64,000 nucleotides of DNA from an uncultured Erythrobacter sp. (GTDB lineage Bacteria > Pseudomonadota > Alphaproteobacteria > Sphingomonadales > Sphingomonadaceae). The stretch covers positions 124,001 to 188,000 of the forward strand of contig CANLVN010000001.1 in assembly GCA_947494705.1 (NCBI GenBank), given 5' to 3'. A program made the position numbers and the translations under genes. This document shows, one piece after another, positions 19,197 to 28,615 of this stretch. A model generated the notes under the pieces. That model did not search any database and was not told the DNA's origin. It saw nothing but the letters and a program-made list of their open reading frames with translations. Position 1 is the stretch's first letter, and each line of letters opens with the position of its first letter.

Positions 19197-19318
19197 GCCT
19201 GCGTCAGGCATCCTCTTATGCGAGGGCTAAGGCCTTCGAAGCCTGATCTGTGATTGGATTGGCAAGAGCGAGCCGTGCTCGCGCGATGTTGCGCAGTCGT
19301 TGCCATGACTTCGCTAGC

Positions 19319-20125
19319 CTATTCGCGGAGCACCCTGATGAAACGGCTGTTGCGCGAGAGGCGCAGAACGAGCCGATTCCCATCAGGAGCGACAATACGT
19401 TCGTCGCTTTCCAGTCCGCCAACCGTGATCAGATGGTTTATGAGTCGTACGCCAAGACGCGTTGCGGAGACCGTTTCAGCGGATAGTGGCATTTCGAGCC
19501 GCAGTTCTTGATCGATCCAGAAGTCGAGTCCGAGCGTTTGCAAGGCCTCGTCAGCTGTTTCTGTGAAAGAAACCAGCGCAAGCGCCGGGAAAGGACCGCC
19601 CTCGATCCAGGCGGTAACCACGGATTCGAAAAACCGGATCCCGATCGCATTGGCGGCAGGCGGCCAGATGATCGCTTCGACCCCGTCAAAATGCTGCGCC
19701 AAATCTCTTGCCGTTTGCAACAGAGCCTTTGCGAGCGGAAGGGATCGCTCGCCCCCGGCAAGGTGTTTGCTGGGAAGCAATTGGATCGCCTCGAAATCTT
19801 CCGGCTTAGGAAGTGTCTGGGTATCAATGCGGAACTCAGGCTCCGGAAAGGTGCTCGACTTTCCCGGAGCCAAGCCGCGCAAGTCGAACGTCAATCCGCC
19901 GCGCAGGATTTCCAGCCAGAAGGTAGTGTCAGATGGCACCTGATCGGAGTGGTTGGAGCAGCCGCACTCTTCACATACCACACCAATTGCCGGGCGTTCG
20001 TCAGGCTCCGGATCATGACTGATGACAATCTCGGAATGCCTCTCCGCAAACGCTCGGACCGCAGCACGATCCGGCCGTTTGCCCTGCGCAAACAACAGGT
20101 AAAGCCCCTTGGCCGAGTTACCCAT
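19319..20125 (-). CDS. Protein of unknown function, possibly DUF4261-like
   Basis: 268 aa if started at the ATG 20125 (MGNSAKGLYLLF); the frame is open back to 20209 but no ribosome site favours that. No signal peptide or membrane segment is visible, so it should be cytoplasmic. Features: a Cys pair in VCEECGCSNHSD; the stretch PLAKALLQTARDLAQHFDGV then EAIIWPPAANAIG; and ALVSFTETADEALQTLGLDF with a Glu-rich follow-up, faintly like DUF4261. It converges on the nitronate monooxygenase gene and stands apart from the flavodoxin upstream. I do not recognise a function. Confidence 0.6.
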   Translation of the reverse strand: MGNSAKGLYLLFAQGKRPDRAAVRAFAERHSEIVISHDPEPDERPAIGVVCEECGCSNHSDQVPSDTTFWLEILRGGLTFDLRGLAPGKSSTFPEPEFRIDTQTLPKPEDFEAIQLLPSKHLAGGERSLPLAKALLQTARDLAQHFDGVEAIIWPPAANAIGIRFFESVVTAWIEGGPFPALALVSFTETADEALQTLGLDFWIDQELRLEMPLSAETVSATRLGVRLINHLITVGGLESDERIVAPDGNRLVLRLSRNSRFIRVLRE

Positions 20126-20280
20126 AGCGTCAGCGATCTTCCCGTCCCCCCTAGTTAGGCTCCCAGGCTCTGGAATGCCTGGAATCCAAGGCCCAACCCG
20201 CGACCCCAAGCTCGCATTGGCAGTCTAGAGCCTACTTGACTACCCCGTAGAGTCGACACCTCTTCGAAATGCCAGTTATC

Positions 20281-20772
20281 TCAAAAAATGCCGGAAGAAA
20301 CGCCCTCCGAAATGGCTTTGCCCAAGTTCGTGCATTCATCGAGGGTTTCCTGAGAAGGGCTCTTGGGAGCCATGATAGTTTCGGGGGTCTGCGCGTCGAA
20401 ATTGACGATCATTGGTTCAGCGACACGTTTCAGCCGCCACCCTTTGGCGATCCGGTCGATCTGTTGTTGCGCGCCTTGCCCGTCTGAACCGGCGGCTATG
20501 ATGGTCGCGTAGGCTCGCCCTTCGATGCGTCCGAGAACGGGATAGTAATTCCGGTCGAACATGTCCTTCATCATTCCGCTCATCGAAGCGAGGTTCTCTG
20601 GACAGACGAAGATATAGGCGCTCGCGTCGAGAATATCCTCTTCAGACACGTCCGCCGCCGCCATCAGGCAAGCTGCATCCGCCTCAGCCGCAGCGCACGC
20701 CATGGCCTTGCTGGCTCCGGTCCGGCTGTGCCAGATGACTAGGACGGACGGATCGTTGGATGGGGTCGACAT
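20281..20772 (-). CDS. Flavodoxin-like NAD(P)H-dependent oxidoreductase
   Basis: 163 aa with the flavodoxin fold: VLVIWHSRTGASKAMACAAA (phosphate-binding loop at residues about 10-29), IFVCPENLASMSGMMKDMFDR (second flavin loop with the downstream helix) and YATIIAAGSDGQGAQQQIDR. Length fits small FMN reductases; partner unknown. ATG at 20772 chosen as the first Met before the phosphate loop. Its 5' end lies 115 bp before the divergent recJ start. Confidence 0.8.
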   Translation of the reverse strand: MSTPSNDPSVLVIWHSRTGASKAMACAAAEADAACLMAAADVSEEDILDASAYIFVCPENLASMSGMMKDMFDRNYYPVLGRIEGRAYATIIAAGSDGQGAQQQIDRIAKGWRLKRVAEPMIVNFDAQTPETIMAPKSPSQETLDECTNLGKAISEGVSSGIF

Positions 20773-20887
20773 GGACCTGACCAAACCCCCGCATCTGCGG
20801 CCTGTCAATCTGCAATCCGGCAAGCTGTCGATTACGGAAAGCCTACACCTGTCGCCTGAGACGCAGAGCGACTATACGGCATACATC

Positions 20888-22684
20888 ATGACAGTTCGCT
20901 CGCTATCCCATGTTCTCGGAGTTTCGCAGTCGCTCGCCGGCCGGGCCTGGCAATGGCGCGGCGGTGCTATGGACTTCGGTCCCGGAGGCAGCGATCCGGC
21001 AGGGCTTGGGAAGGACATTCTGACCCAGCTATTGATGACTCGGGGCGTGGCAGAGGATGAAATCCTCAAGCACTCCAATCCGACCATGCGCGAATTCCTG
21101 CCCAATCCTTCGGCCTTTCGCGACATGGACCGCGCCGCGCAACGCATCGCGGCCGCAGTGCTGGCTCGCGAAAAGATCACGATTTACGGTGACTACGACG
21201 TCGATGGCGCAACCAGCGCGGCCCTGCTGGTCGAACTGCTACGCGGACTTGGGATCGATGCAGGGTATTACATCCCAGACCGGTTGCTCGAAGGATATGG
21301 CCCCACGGGCGAAGCGCTGGTGAAACTGGCAAAGGACGGGTCGAGCCTCATCATTACGGTGGATTGCGGCGCGATGGCGCACGAGGCACTCACCATGGCG
21401 CGCGATGCCGGGGTCGACGTGATCGTCGTCGACCATCACAAATGCGCAGCAGAGCTTCCTCCTACCGCAGCCTTGGTGAACCCCAATCGTCTCGACGAGA
21501 GCGATCTGGCCGCCGGGCACGGCCACCTTGCCGCAGTCGGGGTTGCCTTCCTGCTGGCCATCGCGGTGGTGCGCACCTTGCGGACGCGCGATTTTTTCAA
21601 GGATCGCCGCGAGCCGGATTTGCTCGCGCTTCTCGATCTCGTGGCGCTTGGCACCGTAGCCGATGTCGCCGCCCTGCACGGGCTCAACCGGGCCTTCGTC
21701 GCACAGGGCCTCAAAGTGCTCGCACGGCGCGAGCGGATCGGGATGGCGGCGCTGATCGATGCAAGTCGGCTGAAACGCGCGCCGATCGCCTCTGACCTCG
21801 GCTTCGCGCTGGGACCGCGCATCAATGCGGGCGGTCGGATCGGCGAATCGACACTCGGCGTGAGACTGCTCACAACGACCGACCCGGAGGAAGCACGCGA
21901 AATTGCGGAGCAGCTCTCGCAGCTCAATGAAGAGCGCCGTGCCATTGAGGCCGAGGTTCAGGAAGCCGCCGAAGCGCAACTGGATGGGCAGCACAACATG
22001 GCGGTGCAGGTGCTGTCGGGATCAGGGTGGCACCCTGGCGTGATTGGAATCGTGGCGGGGCGGATCAAGGAAAAGACCGGCAAGCCGGCCATCGTCATTG
22101 CACTCGACGAAGCGGAGGGAATCGGAAAAGGCTCGGGTCGCTCGATCAGCGGGGTCGACCTTGGCGCCGCTATTATTGCCGCGCGGGAAGCCGGCCTGCT
22201 GGTCGCAGGTGGCGGTCATGCAATGGCTGCCGGACTGACGATCGAGCAAGGCCAGCTCGCCGCCTTTGCGGAGTTTCTGGATACCCGTCTTTCCCGCGAC
22301 ATCGATCGTGCGCGTGCCGGTCAGGTGATGCACCTCGACCTCAGCCTTGCGCCGGGAGGTCTTACCCCTGATCTTGTAGCGAATCTGGAGGCCGCCGGCC
22401 CCTTTGGTGTGGGCTGGCCCGCTCCGCGCGTTGCTGTCGGCCCTGTGCGGATCGTGAAGGCCGATATCGTAGGCAAGGACCACCTGCGCATAATCGCAGG
22501 CGGAGAAGACGGACGTTCGTTCAAGGCCATCGCCTTCCGCGCAGCCGAAAGCGAGATGGCGCAGACTTTGCTCCACCGCAGCAAGGGGCGGCGATTCCAC
22601 CTCGCGGGGCGGGTCAAGATCGACGACTGGGGCAATCGCCCGGCTGCCGAACTACACCTTGAGGACGCGGCCTTTGCCGATTGA
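20888..22684 (+). CDS. recJ: Single-stranded-DNA-specific exonuclease RecJ
   Basis: 5'-3' exonuclease of recombination and mismatch repair. 598 aa, near the family length. Phosphoesterase motifs: ITIYGDYDVDGATSAALL (motif I), ITVDCGAM, VIVVDHHK (the DHH motif), GTVADVAAL; the DHHA1 domain shows SGSGWHPGVIGIVAGR and GSGRSISGVDLGAAI with VAGGGHAMAAGLTI. The C-terminal OB-like region begins near residue 480. I chose the ATG at 20888 (MTVRSLSHVLGVSQSLAGR), which matches the usual start of alphaproteobacterial RecJ; the frame extends upstream over the flavodoxin gene. Confidence 0.94.
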   Translation: MTVRSLSHVLGVSQSLAGRAWQWRGGAMDFGPGGSDPAGLGKDILTQLLMTRGVAEDEILKHSNPTMREFLPNPSAFRDMDRAAQRIAAAVLAREKITIYGDYDVDGATSAALLVELLRGLGIDAGYYIPDRLLEGYGPTGEALVKLAKDGSSLIITVDCGAMAHEALTMARDAGVDVIVVDHHKCAAELPPTAALVNPNRLDESDLAAGHGHLAAVGVAFLLAIAVVRTLRTRDFFKDRREPDLLALLDLVALGTVADVAALHGLNRAFVAQGLKVLARRERIGMAALIDASRLKRAPIASDLGFALGPRINAGGRIGESTLGVRLLTTTDPEEAREIAEQLSQLNEERRAIEAEVQEAAEAQLDGQHNMAVQVLSGSGWHPGVIGIVAGRIKEKTGKPAIVIALDEAEGIGKGSGRSISGVDLGAAIIAAREAGLLVAGGGHAMAAGLTIEQGQLAAFAEFLDTRLSRDIDRARAGQVMHLDLSLAPGGLTPDLVANLEAAGPFGVGWPAPRVAVGPVRIVKADIVGKDHLRIIAGGEDGRSFKAIAFRAAESEMAQTLLHRSKGRRFHLAGRVKIDDWGNRPAAELHLEDAAFAD

Positions 22685-22739
22685 GCGACAGGAAATTTCC
22701 GCGTCGCACAACTTTTCTTCAAACAGTCGCATTGAGGGC

Positions 22740-22768
22740 TTGACCGCATCACCCTCCCCTCCTAGATG
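22740..22768 (+). promoter_or_regulatory. Promoter of tRNA-Glu
   Basis: TTGACC (22740-22745), 17-base spacer, TAGATG (22763-22768), 20 bases before the mature tRNA 5' end. Hexamers and spacing fit a sigma-70 promoter. Confidence 0.55.
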
Positions 22769-22788
22769 CGCGCTCTCGCAACGAGCGT

Positions 22789-22863
22789 GGCCCGTTCGTC
22801 TAGCGGTTAGGACGCGGCCCTTTCACGGCTGAAACACGGGTTCGATTCCCGTACGGGTCACCA
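22789..22863 (+). tRNA. tRNA-Glu (anticodon TTC), CCA encoded
   Basis: Acceptor arm GGCCCGT pairs with ACGGGTC; anticodon arm CGGCC/GGCTG with loop CTTTCAC gives TTC at 22822-22824; the T arm carries the GGTTCGATTCC consensus; discriminator A then encoded CCA. 72 nt plus CCA. It sits between recJ and phoR with its own promoter upstream. Confidence 0.97.
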
Positions 22864-22900
22864 CCTCTTGCACTTCCCCCCAATCGCGATGTGCCTGCTT

Positions 22901-22922
22901 TTCGACGGAACTGACCGTCGAA
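22901..22922. terminator. Perfect inverted repeat after tRNA-Glu
   Basis: TTCGACGG (22901-22908) and CCGTCGAA (22915-22922), 6-base loop. It lies 38 bases after the tRNA and 45 before phoR. It may end the tRNA transcript, although no T run follows, or be an operator for phoR. Confidence 0.4.
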
Positions 22923-22967
22923 TATGCGGGGTTTCACCCGGCCCCTGTCGGGGCTAGAGCGGTGCCT

Positions 22968-24233
22968 ATGGACTTCCGGCAAAACCTGCCCGTCGCGGGC
23001 TTCATTCTGGCCGCCGTGGCTTTTGTGGCGCTCGTCGCGCTTGGTGTCGACATCGCCATCGCCGGTTCGGTCCTGATCCTGTGGAGCGGATCGCTGTTGC
23101 TCGCAGCTGCACGCCCACCAGAGGCGCCCGCAGTCGTCGTTGAAAAACCGTTCAGCCGCGACTCGATGCGCCGATTGATTGAGAATTCCTCGACCGCGCT
23201 CCTAGTGACCGAGAAGAACACTGTGGCAGTTGCTAATCGCGCAGCACGTCGGATGCTGGGTCAGCATATTATAGGACAGGACGCGCGCGTTACCTTCCGC
23301 CAGCCAGAGGCGACGTCCCTGCTTACGCAAGGCCGAAGCGGACAAGCAATCGTGCGCGGCCTCGTGCGGCGGCAGGACATCTGGACGATCAATCGGCAAA
23401 AGGTGACCGACGAACTCGCCGTGATCGAACTCATCAACCAGACCGCCGAAGCCGATATCAGTCGCGCGCACACCGATTTCGTCGCCAATGCCAGCCACGA
23501 ATTGCGCACGCCGCTCGCGGCGATTCTCGGTTATGTCGAGACCCTGCGCGAGAGCGCCGACAGCCTCGATTCGCCTACTTCCCAGAAATTCCTGGGTACG
23601 ATCGAGCGCGAGGGACAGCGGCTGCAGAGTCTCATCAGCGACCTAATGAGCCTGTCGCGGGTAGAAGCCGAAAAACATGACCTTCCCGAAAAGGTCCTGA
23701 TGCTACGTCCCCTGACCGAGCGCGCTGCGAAGGATGCCGCCGGCCCGCAGCGCAGCGAGCGCGTGCAATTGGAACTGAACAGCGATTTCAACGTGCAAGG
23801 CGACGAGCAGCAACTTGAACAGCTAGTGCGCAACCTCGTCGACAACGCTCTCAAGTACGGTTCGCCCGACAAGCCTGTCGTGGTTCGTCTCGACCTCGCA
23901 CAGGACGGCATGGCGCGAATCTGTGTCATCGACGAAGGTGAAGGGATCGCGCCCGAACAGCTTCCCCACCTTACCCGCCGATTCTATCGCACCGATCCGG
24001 GACGCAGCCGAGCATCCGGCGGAACCGGGCTGGGTCTCGCCATCGTCAAGCATATCGTCGAGCGGCATCGCGGTCGGCTCAACATCGACAGCGATCTGGG
24101 CAAAGGGACCCGGGTAGTGGTGCGTTTGCCGCTGGCAAAAGACCTTCAATCCGGCGCCGAAGACACACCTGCCGGGCCGAGCGAGAGTGACCCGAATACG
24201 ACTTACCAACAGGAAACCGGAGCGGTGTCTTAA
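22968..24233 (+). CDS. phoR: Phosphate regulon sensor histidine kinase PhoR
   Basis: Membrane kinase for phosphate limitation, partner of PhoB. 421 aa from the ATG at 22968 (a GTG two codons upstream is possible). Two N-terminal hydrophobic segments (residues about 10-48), a PAS-like domain, then the HisKA motif FVANASHELRTPLAAILGY and the ATPase boxes NLVDNALKYG, CVIDEGEGIAPEQLP and GGTGLGLAIVKHIVERHRG. It heads the cluster phoR-pstC-pstA-pstB-phoU-phoB, which supports the assignment over other kinases. Confidence 0.93.
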   Translation: MDFRQNLPVAGFILAAVAFVALVALGVDIAIAGSVLILWSGSLLLAAARPPEAPAVVVEKPFSRDSMRRLIENSSTALLVTEKNTVAVANRAARRMLGQHIIGQDARVTFRQPEATSLLTQGRSGQAIVRGLVRRQDIWTINRQKVTDELAVIELINQTAEADISRAHTDFVANASHELRTPLAAILGYVETLRESADSLDSPTSQKFLGTIEREGQRLQSLISDLMSLSRVEAEKHDLPEKVLMLRPLTERAAKDAAGPQRSERVQLELNSDFNVQGDEQQLEQLVRNLVDNALKYGSPDKPVVVRLDLAQDGMARICVIDEGEGIAPEQLPHLTRRFYRTDPGRSRASGGTGLGLAIVKHIVERHRGRLNIDSDLGKGTRVVVRLPLAKDLQSGAEDTPAGPSESDPNTTYQQETGAVS

Positions 24234-24364
24234 GGGTGTCTTATTTCTGCAGCATGCGCGCCGCAGATCGCACGAGGGGCTTTCGGCAGATGAGACCGAA
24301 AAGTCCAAACTCGGAATGCAAGCCTTCCACATCGAAGAGCGCTCAAGGGATATTGGTCTAGTAG

Positions 24365-25750
24365 ATGTCGCCGATAATTCTCATTCTGATAGCCATTGGG
24401 CTAGGTCTGGCAGGGTGGCTGGCCGGCCGGGCGAAAGCATGGAGTTTCCAGAAGGCATCTCCGCAGGCACGCCCGGTTGCGCGTCCGATCTACCACGCAT
24501 GGTACGTCGCAATATGGATTGTCGTGCCGGTCCTTGCATTCATCATGCTTTGGTCGGTGGTTGCGCCGCAGCTTGTCACTCAAAGCGTTCTGGCCTCTGA
24601 CGCTGCTGCCAGTCTGCCGAGCTTCGGGTTCGAACGCGAGTCATGGCTCGCCGAAGCCCGCGCGGCCGCCTACGGCAATGCACCGGGCGTCTTCAACGGT
24701 GGTGCAGAAGCGCTCGTCGAGCCTTACCGCGAAGCGATCTCGCGCTATTCGACTATCGGCTACGTCTTGACCTTCCTGATCGCCTTTGGTGGCGGAGCTT
24801 GGTCGTTCCTCCGCGTTCGCCCCGATTTTCATGCGCGCACCAAGGTCGAGCGGGCCGTCATGATCGTGTTGCTCATCGCCTCTTTGGTCGCGATCCTTAC
24901 GACTTTCGGCATCTTCGCGAGTCTCGTTTTCGAAACGGTGCGATTCTTCGGAATGGTGTCGCCAATCGACTTCCTCTTCGGAACGTTCTGGGGGCCAGAC
25001 CCAATGAGCAACCCGGCAAGTCCCGAAGGTGATCGCTACGGGGCCATTCCGCTTTTCTGGGGCACGATCTTCATAGGCGCGATCATTGCGATGATCGTTG
25101 CTATCCCGCTTGGCCTGATGAGCGCGATCTACCTCACGCAATATGCGGATCCGAGGCTGCGCGCCTGGGTCAAACCTGCTCTGGAGATCCTGGCAGGCGT
25201 TCCCACCGTGGTTTACGGCTATTTCGCCGCACTGACTGTCGCGCCGGCCATTCGCGATGCCGCCGTGGCCGTAGGTATCAGCAACGCTTCGACTGAAAGC
25301 GCCCTTGCTGCCGGGGTCGTGATGGGGGTGATGATCATTCCCTTCGTATCCTCGATGGCCGACGATTCGATTGCTGCGGTCCCCGGCTCGATGCGCGATG
25401 GCTCTTATGCGATCGGCGCAACCAAGTCCGAGACTATCACCCGCGTGCTGTTCCCCGCCGCCCTGCCCGGCATCGTCGCCGGCGTCATGCTCGCGGTCAG
25501 CCGGGCAATCGGCGAGACCATGATCGTGGTCATGGCCGCATCCACCGCAGCCAACCTGAGTGCCAACCCGCTCGAACGCATGACCACCGTTACGGTTCAG
25601 ATTGTCAAGATGCTCACCGGCGAAGGCAGCTTCGATCATCCGGCTACGCTCAGCGCCTTCGCGCTTGGTTTCGTGCTGTTCCTCGTCACACTTGTGCTCA
25701 ACTTCGTCGCCCTGCGCGTCGTAAAGCGATTCCGTGAAGCCTATGACTAA
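24365..25750 (+). CDS. pstC: Phosphate ABC transporter permease PstC
   Basis: Inner-membrane channel subunit of the high-affinity phosphate importer. 461 aa, longer than the 319 of E. coli because of an extra N-terminal part with its own membrane segments and a periplasmic stretch (residues about 1-210). The permease core shows LGLMSAIYLTQYADPRLRAW and ALPGIVAGVMLAVSRAIGET, the cytoplasmic coupling loop contacting PstB. The 131-bp gap after phoR has no Pho box that I can recognise. The gene overlaps pstA by 8 bp. Confidence 0.93.
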   Translation: MSPIILILIAIGLGLAGWLAGRAKAWSFQKASPQARPVARPIYHAWYVAIWIVVPVLAFIMLWSVVAPQLVTQSVLASDAAASLPSFGFERESWLAEARAAAYGNAPGVFNGGAEALVEPYREAISRYSTIGYVLTFLIAFGGGAWSFLRVRPDFHARTKVERAVMIVLLIASLVAILTTFGIFASLVFETVRFFGMVSPIDFLFGTFWGPDPMSNPASPEGDRYGAIPLFWGTIFIGAIIAMIVAIPLGLMSAIYLTQYADPRLRAWVKPALEILAGVPTVVYGYFAALTVAPAIRDAAVAVGISNASTESALAAGVVMGVMIIPFVSSMADDSIAAVPGSMRDGSYAIGATKSETITRVLFPAALPGIVAGVMLAVSRAIGETMIVVMAASTAANLSANPLERMTTVTVQIVKMLTGEGSFDHPATLSAFALGFVLFLVTLVLNFVALRVVKRFREAYD

Positions 25751-27023
25751 CGCCGAAGCCCTCGACGCTCCGAAAAGGAGCCATGCCGGACCCACGCGGA
25801 CGCCTGAGTTCGAGAAGCGCCTTGCGAAGCGCTATCGACGGGAACGTAATTTCAAGCGGATGGGTCAGGGAGCGATCGTCTTTTCTGTCGCGGTCCTGAT
25901 CTTCCTGCTCGGCAACATGCTTATAAACGGTATTGGCGGCTTCCAGCGCGCCGAGCTTAGTGTGCCCATCGATTTTCCGGAGAGCGGCCTCGCGGTAGAC
26001 GAGGCTTCCCTCAGCGCGTCGAGTGCAATGCAGGTTCTCGAAATGCAGGGCATCGACGAGATCGTGCAGTTCTATGCCGAAGAAGCTCTGGGCGCCGAGG
26101 GAGCGGAACAGCTAAGCAGAGATGCATGGCGCGATGTCGCTGGGGCGCTCAGGGAAGACCCTTCGATGATCACCCGGACAGAAACCTTTTACCTGCCTGC
26201 TTCATCGGATTTGTCGATGGGACTGGATGGCGAAGGATCGCCGGAAATGCAGGCGCTTGCCTCGCGTCTCGCCGACGACGGCGTATTGGCGGAGAATTGG
26301 GACTGGGGCTTCATGAGCCGTTCGGATGCGACAAGCCCGCAACAGGTCGGCATTTGGGGCGCACTGAAGGGTTCGATCCTGACCATGCTCGTAACACTGG
26401 CACTGGCATTTCCGATCGGCGTCCTCTCAGCGCTCTATCTTGAGGAATACGCGCCGAGGAACCGCTGGACCGACTTGATCGAGGTGTCGATCAACAACCT
26501 AGCCGCCGTACCTTCGATCATTTTCGGCCTGTTGGGCCTTGCCGTGTTCCTGACGATCTTTCCCAATTATCGTTCAGCGCCGTTGATTGGCGGTCTGACA
26601 CTGGCGCTGATGACCATGCCGGTGATTGTTATTTCGGGGCGCAACGCAATCAAGGCCGTGCCACCGTCGATCCGCGACGGCGCACTTGCGATTGGTGCGT
26701 CGCCCGTGCAGGTGGTTTTCCACCACGTTCTGCCGCTTGCCCTACCCGGTATGCTCACCGGCACAATTATCGGGATGGCACGCGCACTGGGCGAGACCGC
26801 ACCGCTCCTGTTGATCGGGATGCGCGCTTTCGTCGCCACCCCGCCTGAGGGTTTCACTTCGCCCGCTACCGTCCTGCCGGTGCAGATTTTCCTTTGGTCC
26901 GATGAAATCGACCGCGGGTTTGTCGAACGCACGAGCGCAGCTATCGTCGTCCTGCTACTATTCTTGCTGCTGATGAATTCGGTAGCGATCTACCTTCGCA
27001 ACAAATTTGAGAAGACCTGGTGA
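25743..27023 (+). CDS. pstA: Phosphate ABC transporter permease PstA
   Basis: Second channel subunit of the phosphate importer. 426 aa; the extended N-terminus (about residues 40-200, after one membrane segment) resembles the DUF3333 region seen in sphingomonad PstA. The permease core shows [36 protein letters not shown] and [20 protein letters not shown]. The ATG at 25743 lies inside the pstC stop region (ATGACTAA), so translation is coupled; the end overlaps pstB (TGATG). Confidence 0.93.
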   Translation: MTNAEALDAPKRSHAGPTRTPEFEKRLAKRYRRERNFKRMGQGAIVFSVAVLIFLLGNMLINGIGGFQRAELSVPIDFPESGLAVDEASLSASSAMQVLEMQGIDEIVQFYAEEALGAEGAEQLSRDAWRDVAGALREDPSMITRTETFYLPASSDLSMGLDGEGSPEMQALASRLADDGVLAENWDWGFMSRSDATSPQQVGIWGALKGSILTMLVTLALAFPIGVLSALYLEEYAPRNRWTDLIEVSINNLAAVPSIIFGLLGLAVFLTIFPNYRSAPLIGGLTLALMTMPVIVISGRNAIKAVPPSIRDGALAIGASPVQVVFHHVLPLALPGMLTGTIIGMARALGETAPLLLIGMRAFVATPPEGFTSPATVLPVQIFLWSDEIDRGFVERTSAAIVVLLLFLLLMNSVAIYLRNKFEKTW

Positions 27024-27814
27024 TGACTGTCATCCACGAAAGCATCAAAGACGACACAGCGGCCAAGATGAAGGCGCGCGATGTTTCGGTCTATTACGGC
27101 GACAAGAAAGCCATCGACGACGTATCGATCGACATTTCGCCGGATTACGTGACCGCGTTCATCGGACCGTCTGGCTGCGGCAAGTCGACCTATCTGCGGT
27201 GCTTCAACCGCATGAACGACACGATCCCCATTGCCCGCGTAACCGGCCGGATTGAGCTCGACGGGGAAAACATCCTCGATGACACAATGGACGTGGTGCA
27301 ACTGCGCGCCCGCGTCGGAATGGTGTTTCAAAAGCCGAACCCCTTTCCCAAGTCGATTTACGAGAACATCGCTTACGGGCCGAAAATTCACGGGCTTGGC
27401 GACAAGAAAGCCGATCTCGATGTCATCGTCGAACGTTCGCTGACCCGCGCCGGGCTTTGGGAAGAGGTCAAGGACCGGCTCGAAGATTCGGGCACCGCGC
27501 TGTCTGGTGGTCAGCAGCAGCGCCTGTGTATCGCGCGAGCGATTGCGGTCGATCCAGAGGTGATCCTGATGGACGAACCGGCATCAGCGCTCGATCCCAT
27601 CGCGACGGCCAAGATCGAGGAGTTGATCGATGACCTTTCGGGCCGCTACGCAATCGTCATCGTCACCCACTCGATGCAACAGGCAGCGCGCGTCTCACAG
27701 CGCACGGCTTTCTTCCACTTGGGGAAGATGATCGAATACGGTCCGACCTCTGATATTTTTACCAATCCGATCGAGCAACGCACTCAGGATTACATCACGG
27801 GACGTTACGGCTGA
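27023..27814 (+). CDS. pstB: Phosphate ABC transporter ATP-binding protein PstB
   Basis: ATPase driving phosphate import. 263 aa with Walker [22 protein letters not shown] loop [20 protein letters not shown], signature [17 protein letters not shown], Walker [17 protein letters not shown] and the switch His in [29 protein letters not shown] is typical of PstB among ABC ATPases. The ATG at 27023 shares one base with the pstA stop codon. Confidence 0.97.
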   Translation: MTVIHESIKDDTAAKMKARDVSVYYGDKKAIDDVSIDISPDYVTAFIGPSGCGKSTYLRCFNRMNDTIPIARVTGRIELDGENILDDTMDVVQLRARVGMVFQKPNPFPKSIYENIAYGPKIHGLGDKKADLDVIVERSLTRAGLWEEVKDRLEDSGTALSGGQQQRLCIARAIAVDPEVILMDEPASALDPIATAKIEELIDDLSGRYAIVIVTHSMQQAARVSQRTAFFHLGKMIEYGPTSDIFTNPIEQRTQDYITGRYG

Positions 27815-28482
27815 TGGCCGATCATACAGTTAAAGCTTTCGATGAGGACATCACCCGGCTCCGCGGACTGATCGCGGAGATGGGTGGGCTCGCCGAAGTG
27901 GCGATCCACGAAGCGCTTGAAGCGCTTGTTCGTGGCGACGTGGAACTGGCCGAAGGCGTGGTCGCGCGCGACAAGAAGATCGATGCGCTAGAGACCGAGG
28001 TCGACAAACTATCTGTCCGGATCATCGCGCTGCGCGCACCAATGGCGGACGACCTGCGCGAAGTCATCGCCGCGCTCAAGATCGCAGGCGTGGTGGAGAG
28101 AATCGGCGACTATTCAAAGAACATCGCCAAGCGCGTTGGCATGATCGAAGGGCGCGATCGGTTCGAGCCACTCACATTGCTCCCCGCGATGGGCGAAGTG
28201 GCTAGCGAAATGGTTCATGACGTTCTGACCGCTTATGCTGCCCGCGATCCAGGCCTCGCCCGTGAGGTCATCAGCACCGACGCCAAGGTCGATGCGTTCT
28301 ACAACAGCATCTTCCGCAATCTCGTCAGCCACATGGTGGAAAACCCTGCGACAATTTCGAGCGCGGCGCAGTTGCTGTTCGTCGCACGCAACCTCGAACG
28401 TATTGGCGACCATGCGACGAACGTCGCCGAGATGGTGCACTTTGCTGCGACGGGATTCTATCCGCCCGAAGAGGATCGCTAA
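27814..28482 (+). CDS. phoU: Phosphate signalling protein PhoU
   Basis: 222-aa all-helical cytoplasmic protein that links the Pst transporter to PhoR and restrains the regulon. Two three-helix repeats are visible, each with the family motif: IIALRAPMADDLREVIAALKI plus RIGDYSKNIAKR, and FVARNLERIGDHATNVAEM. The ATG overlaps the pstB stop codon by one base (TGATG). Confidence 0.96.
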   Translation: MADHTVKAFDEDITRLRGLIAEMGGLAEVAIHEALEALVRGDVELAEGVVARDKKIDALETEVDKLSVRIIALRAPMADDLREVIAALKIAGVVERIGDYSKNIAKRVGMIEGRDRFEPLTLLPAMGEVASEMVHDVLTAYAARDPGLAREVISTDAKVDAFYNSIFRNLVSHMVENPATISSAAQLLFVARNLERIGDHATNVAEMVHFAATGFYPPEEDR

Positions 28483-28615
28483 GGCAGGTCTAAGCTCCGG
28501 CGGTGTCCCTTGTGGAAAAGTTGGGGGCGTGCATTTCATCAAATTGTAGCCGAAATGAAACATGGACGCTTTGTCGGGGTTAGGATTTCCAGCCCCATCT
28601 CTTTGGAGGCTTGAG

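Noticed and set aside
20702..20887. 62-codon N-terminal extension of recJ
   Set aside because: Antisense to the start of the flavodoxin gene; RecJ family starts at MTVRSLSHVLG.
24234..24364. Pho box before pstC
   Set aside because: No CTGTCA-type direct repeat could be found by eye on either strand.
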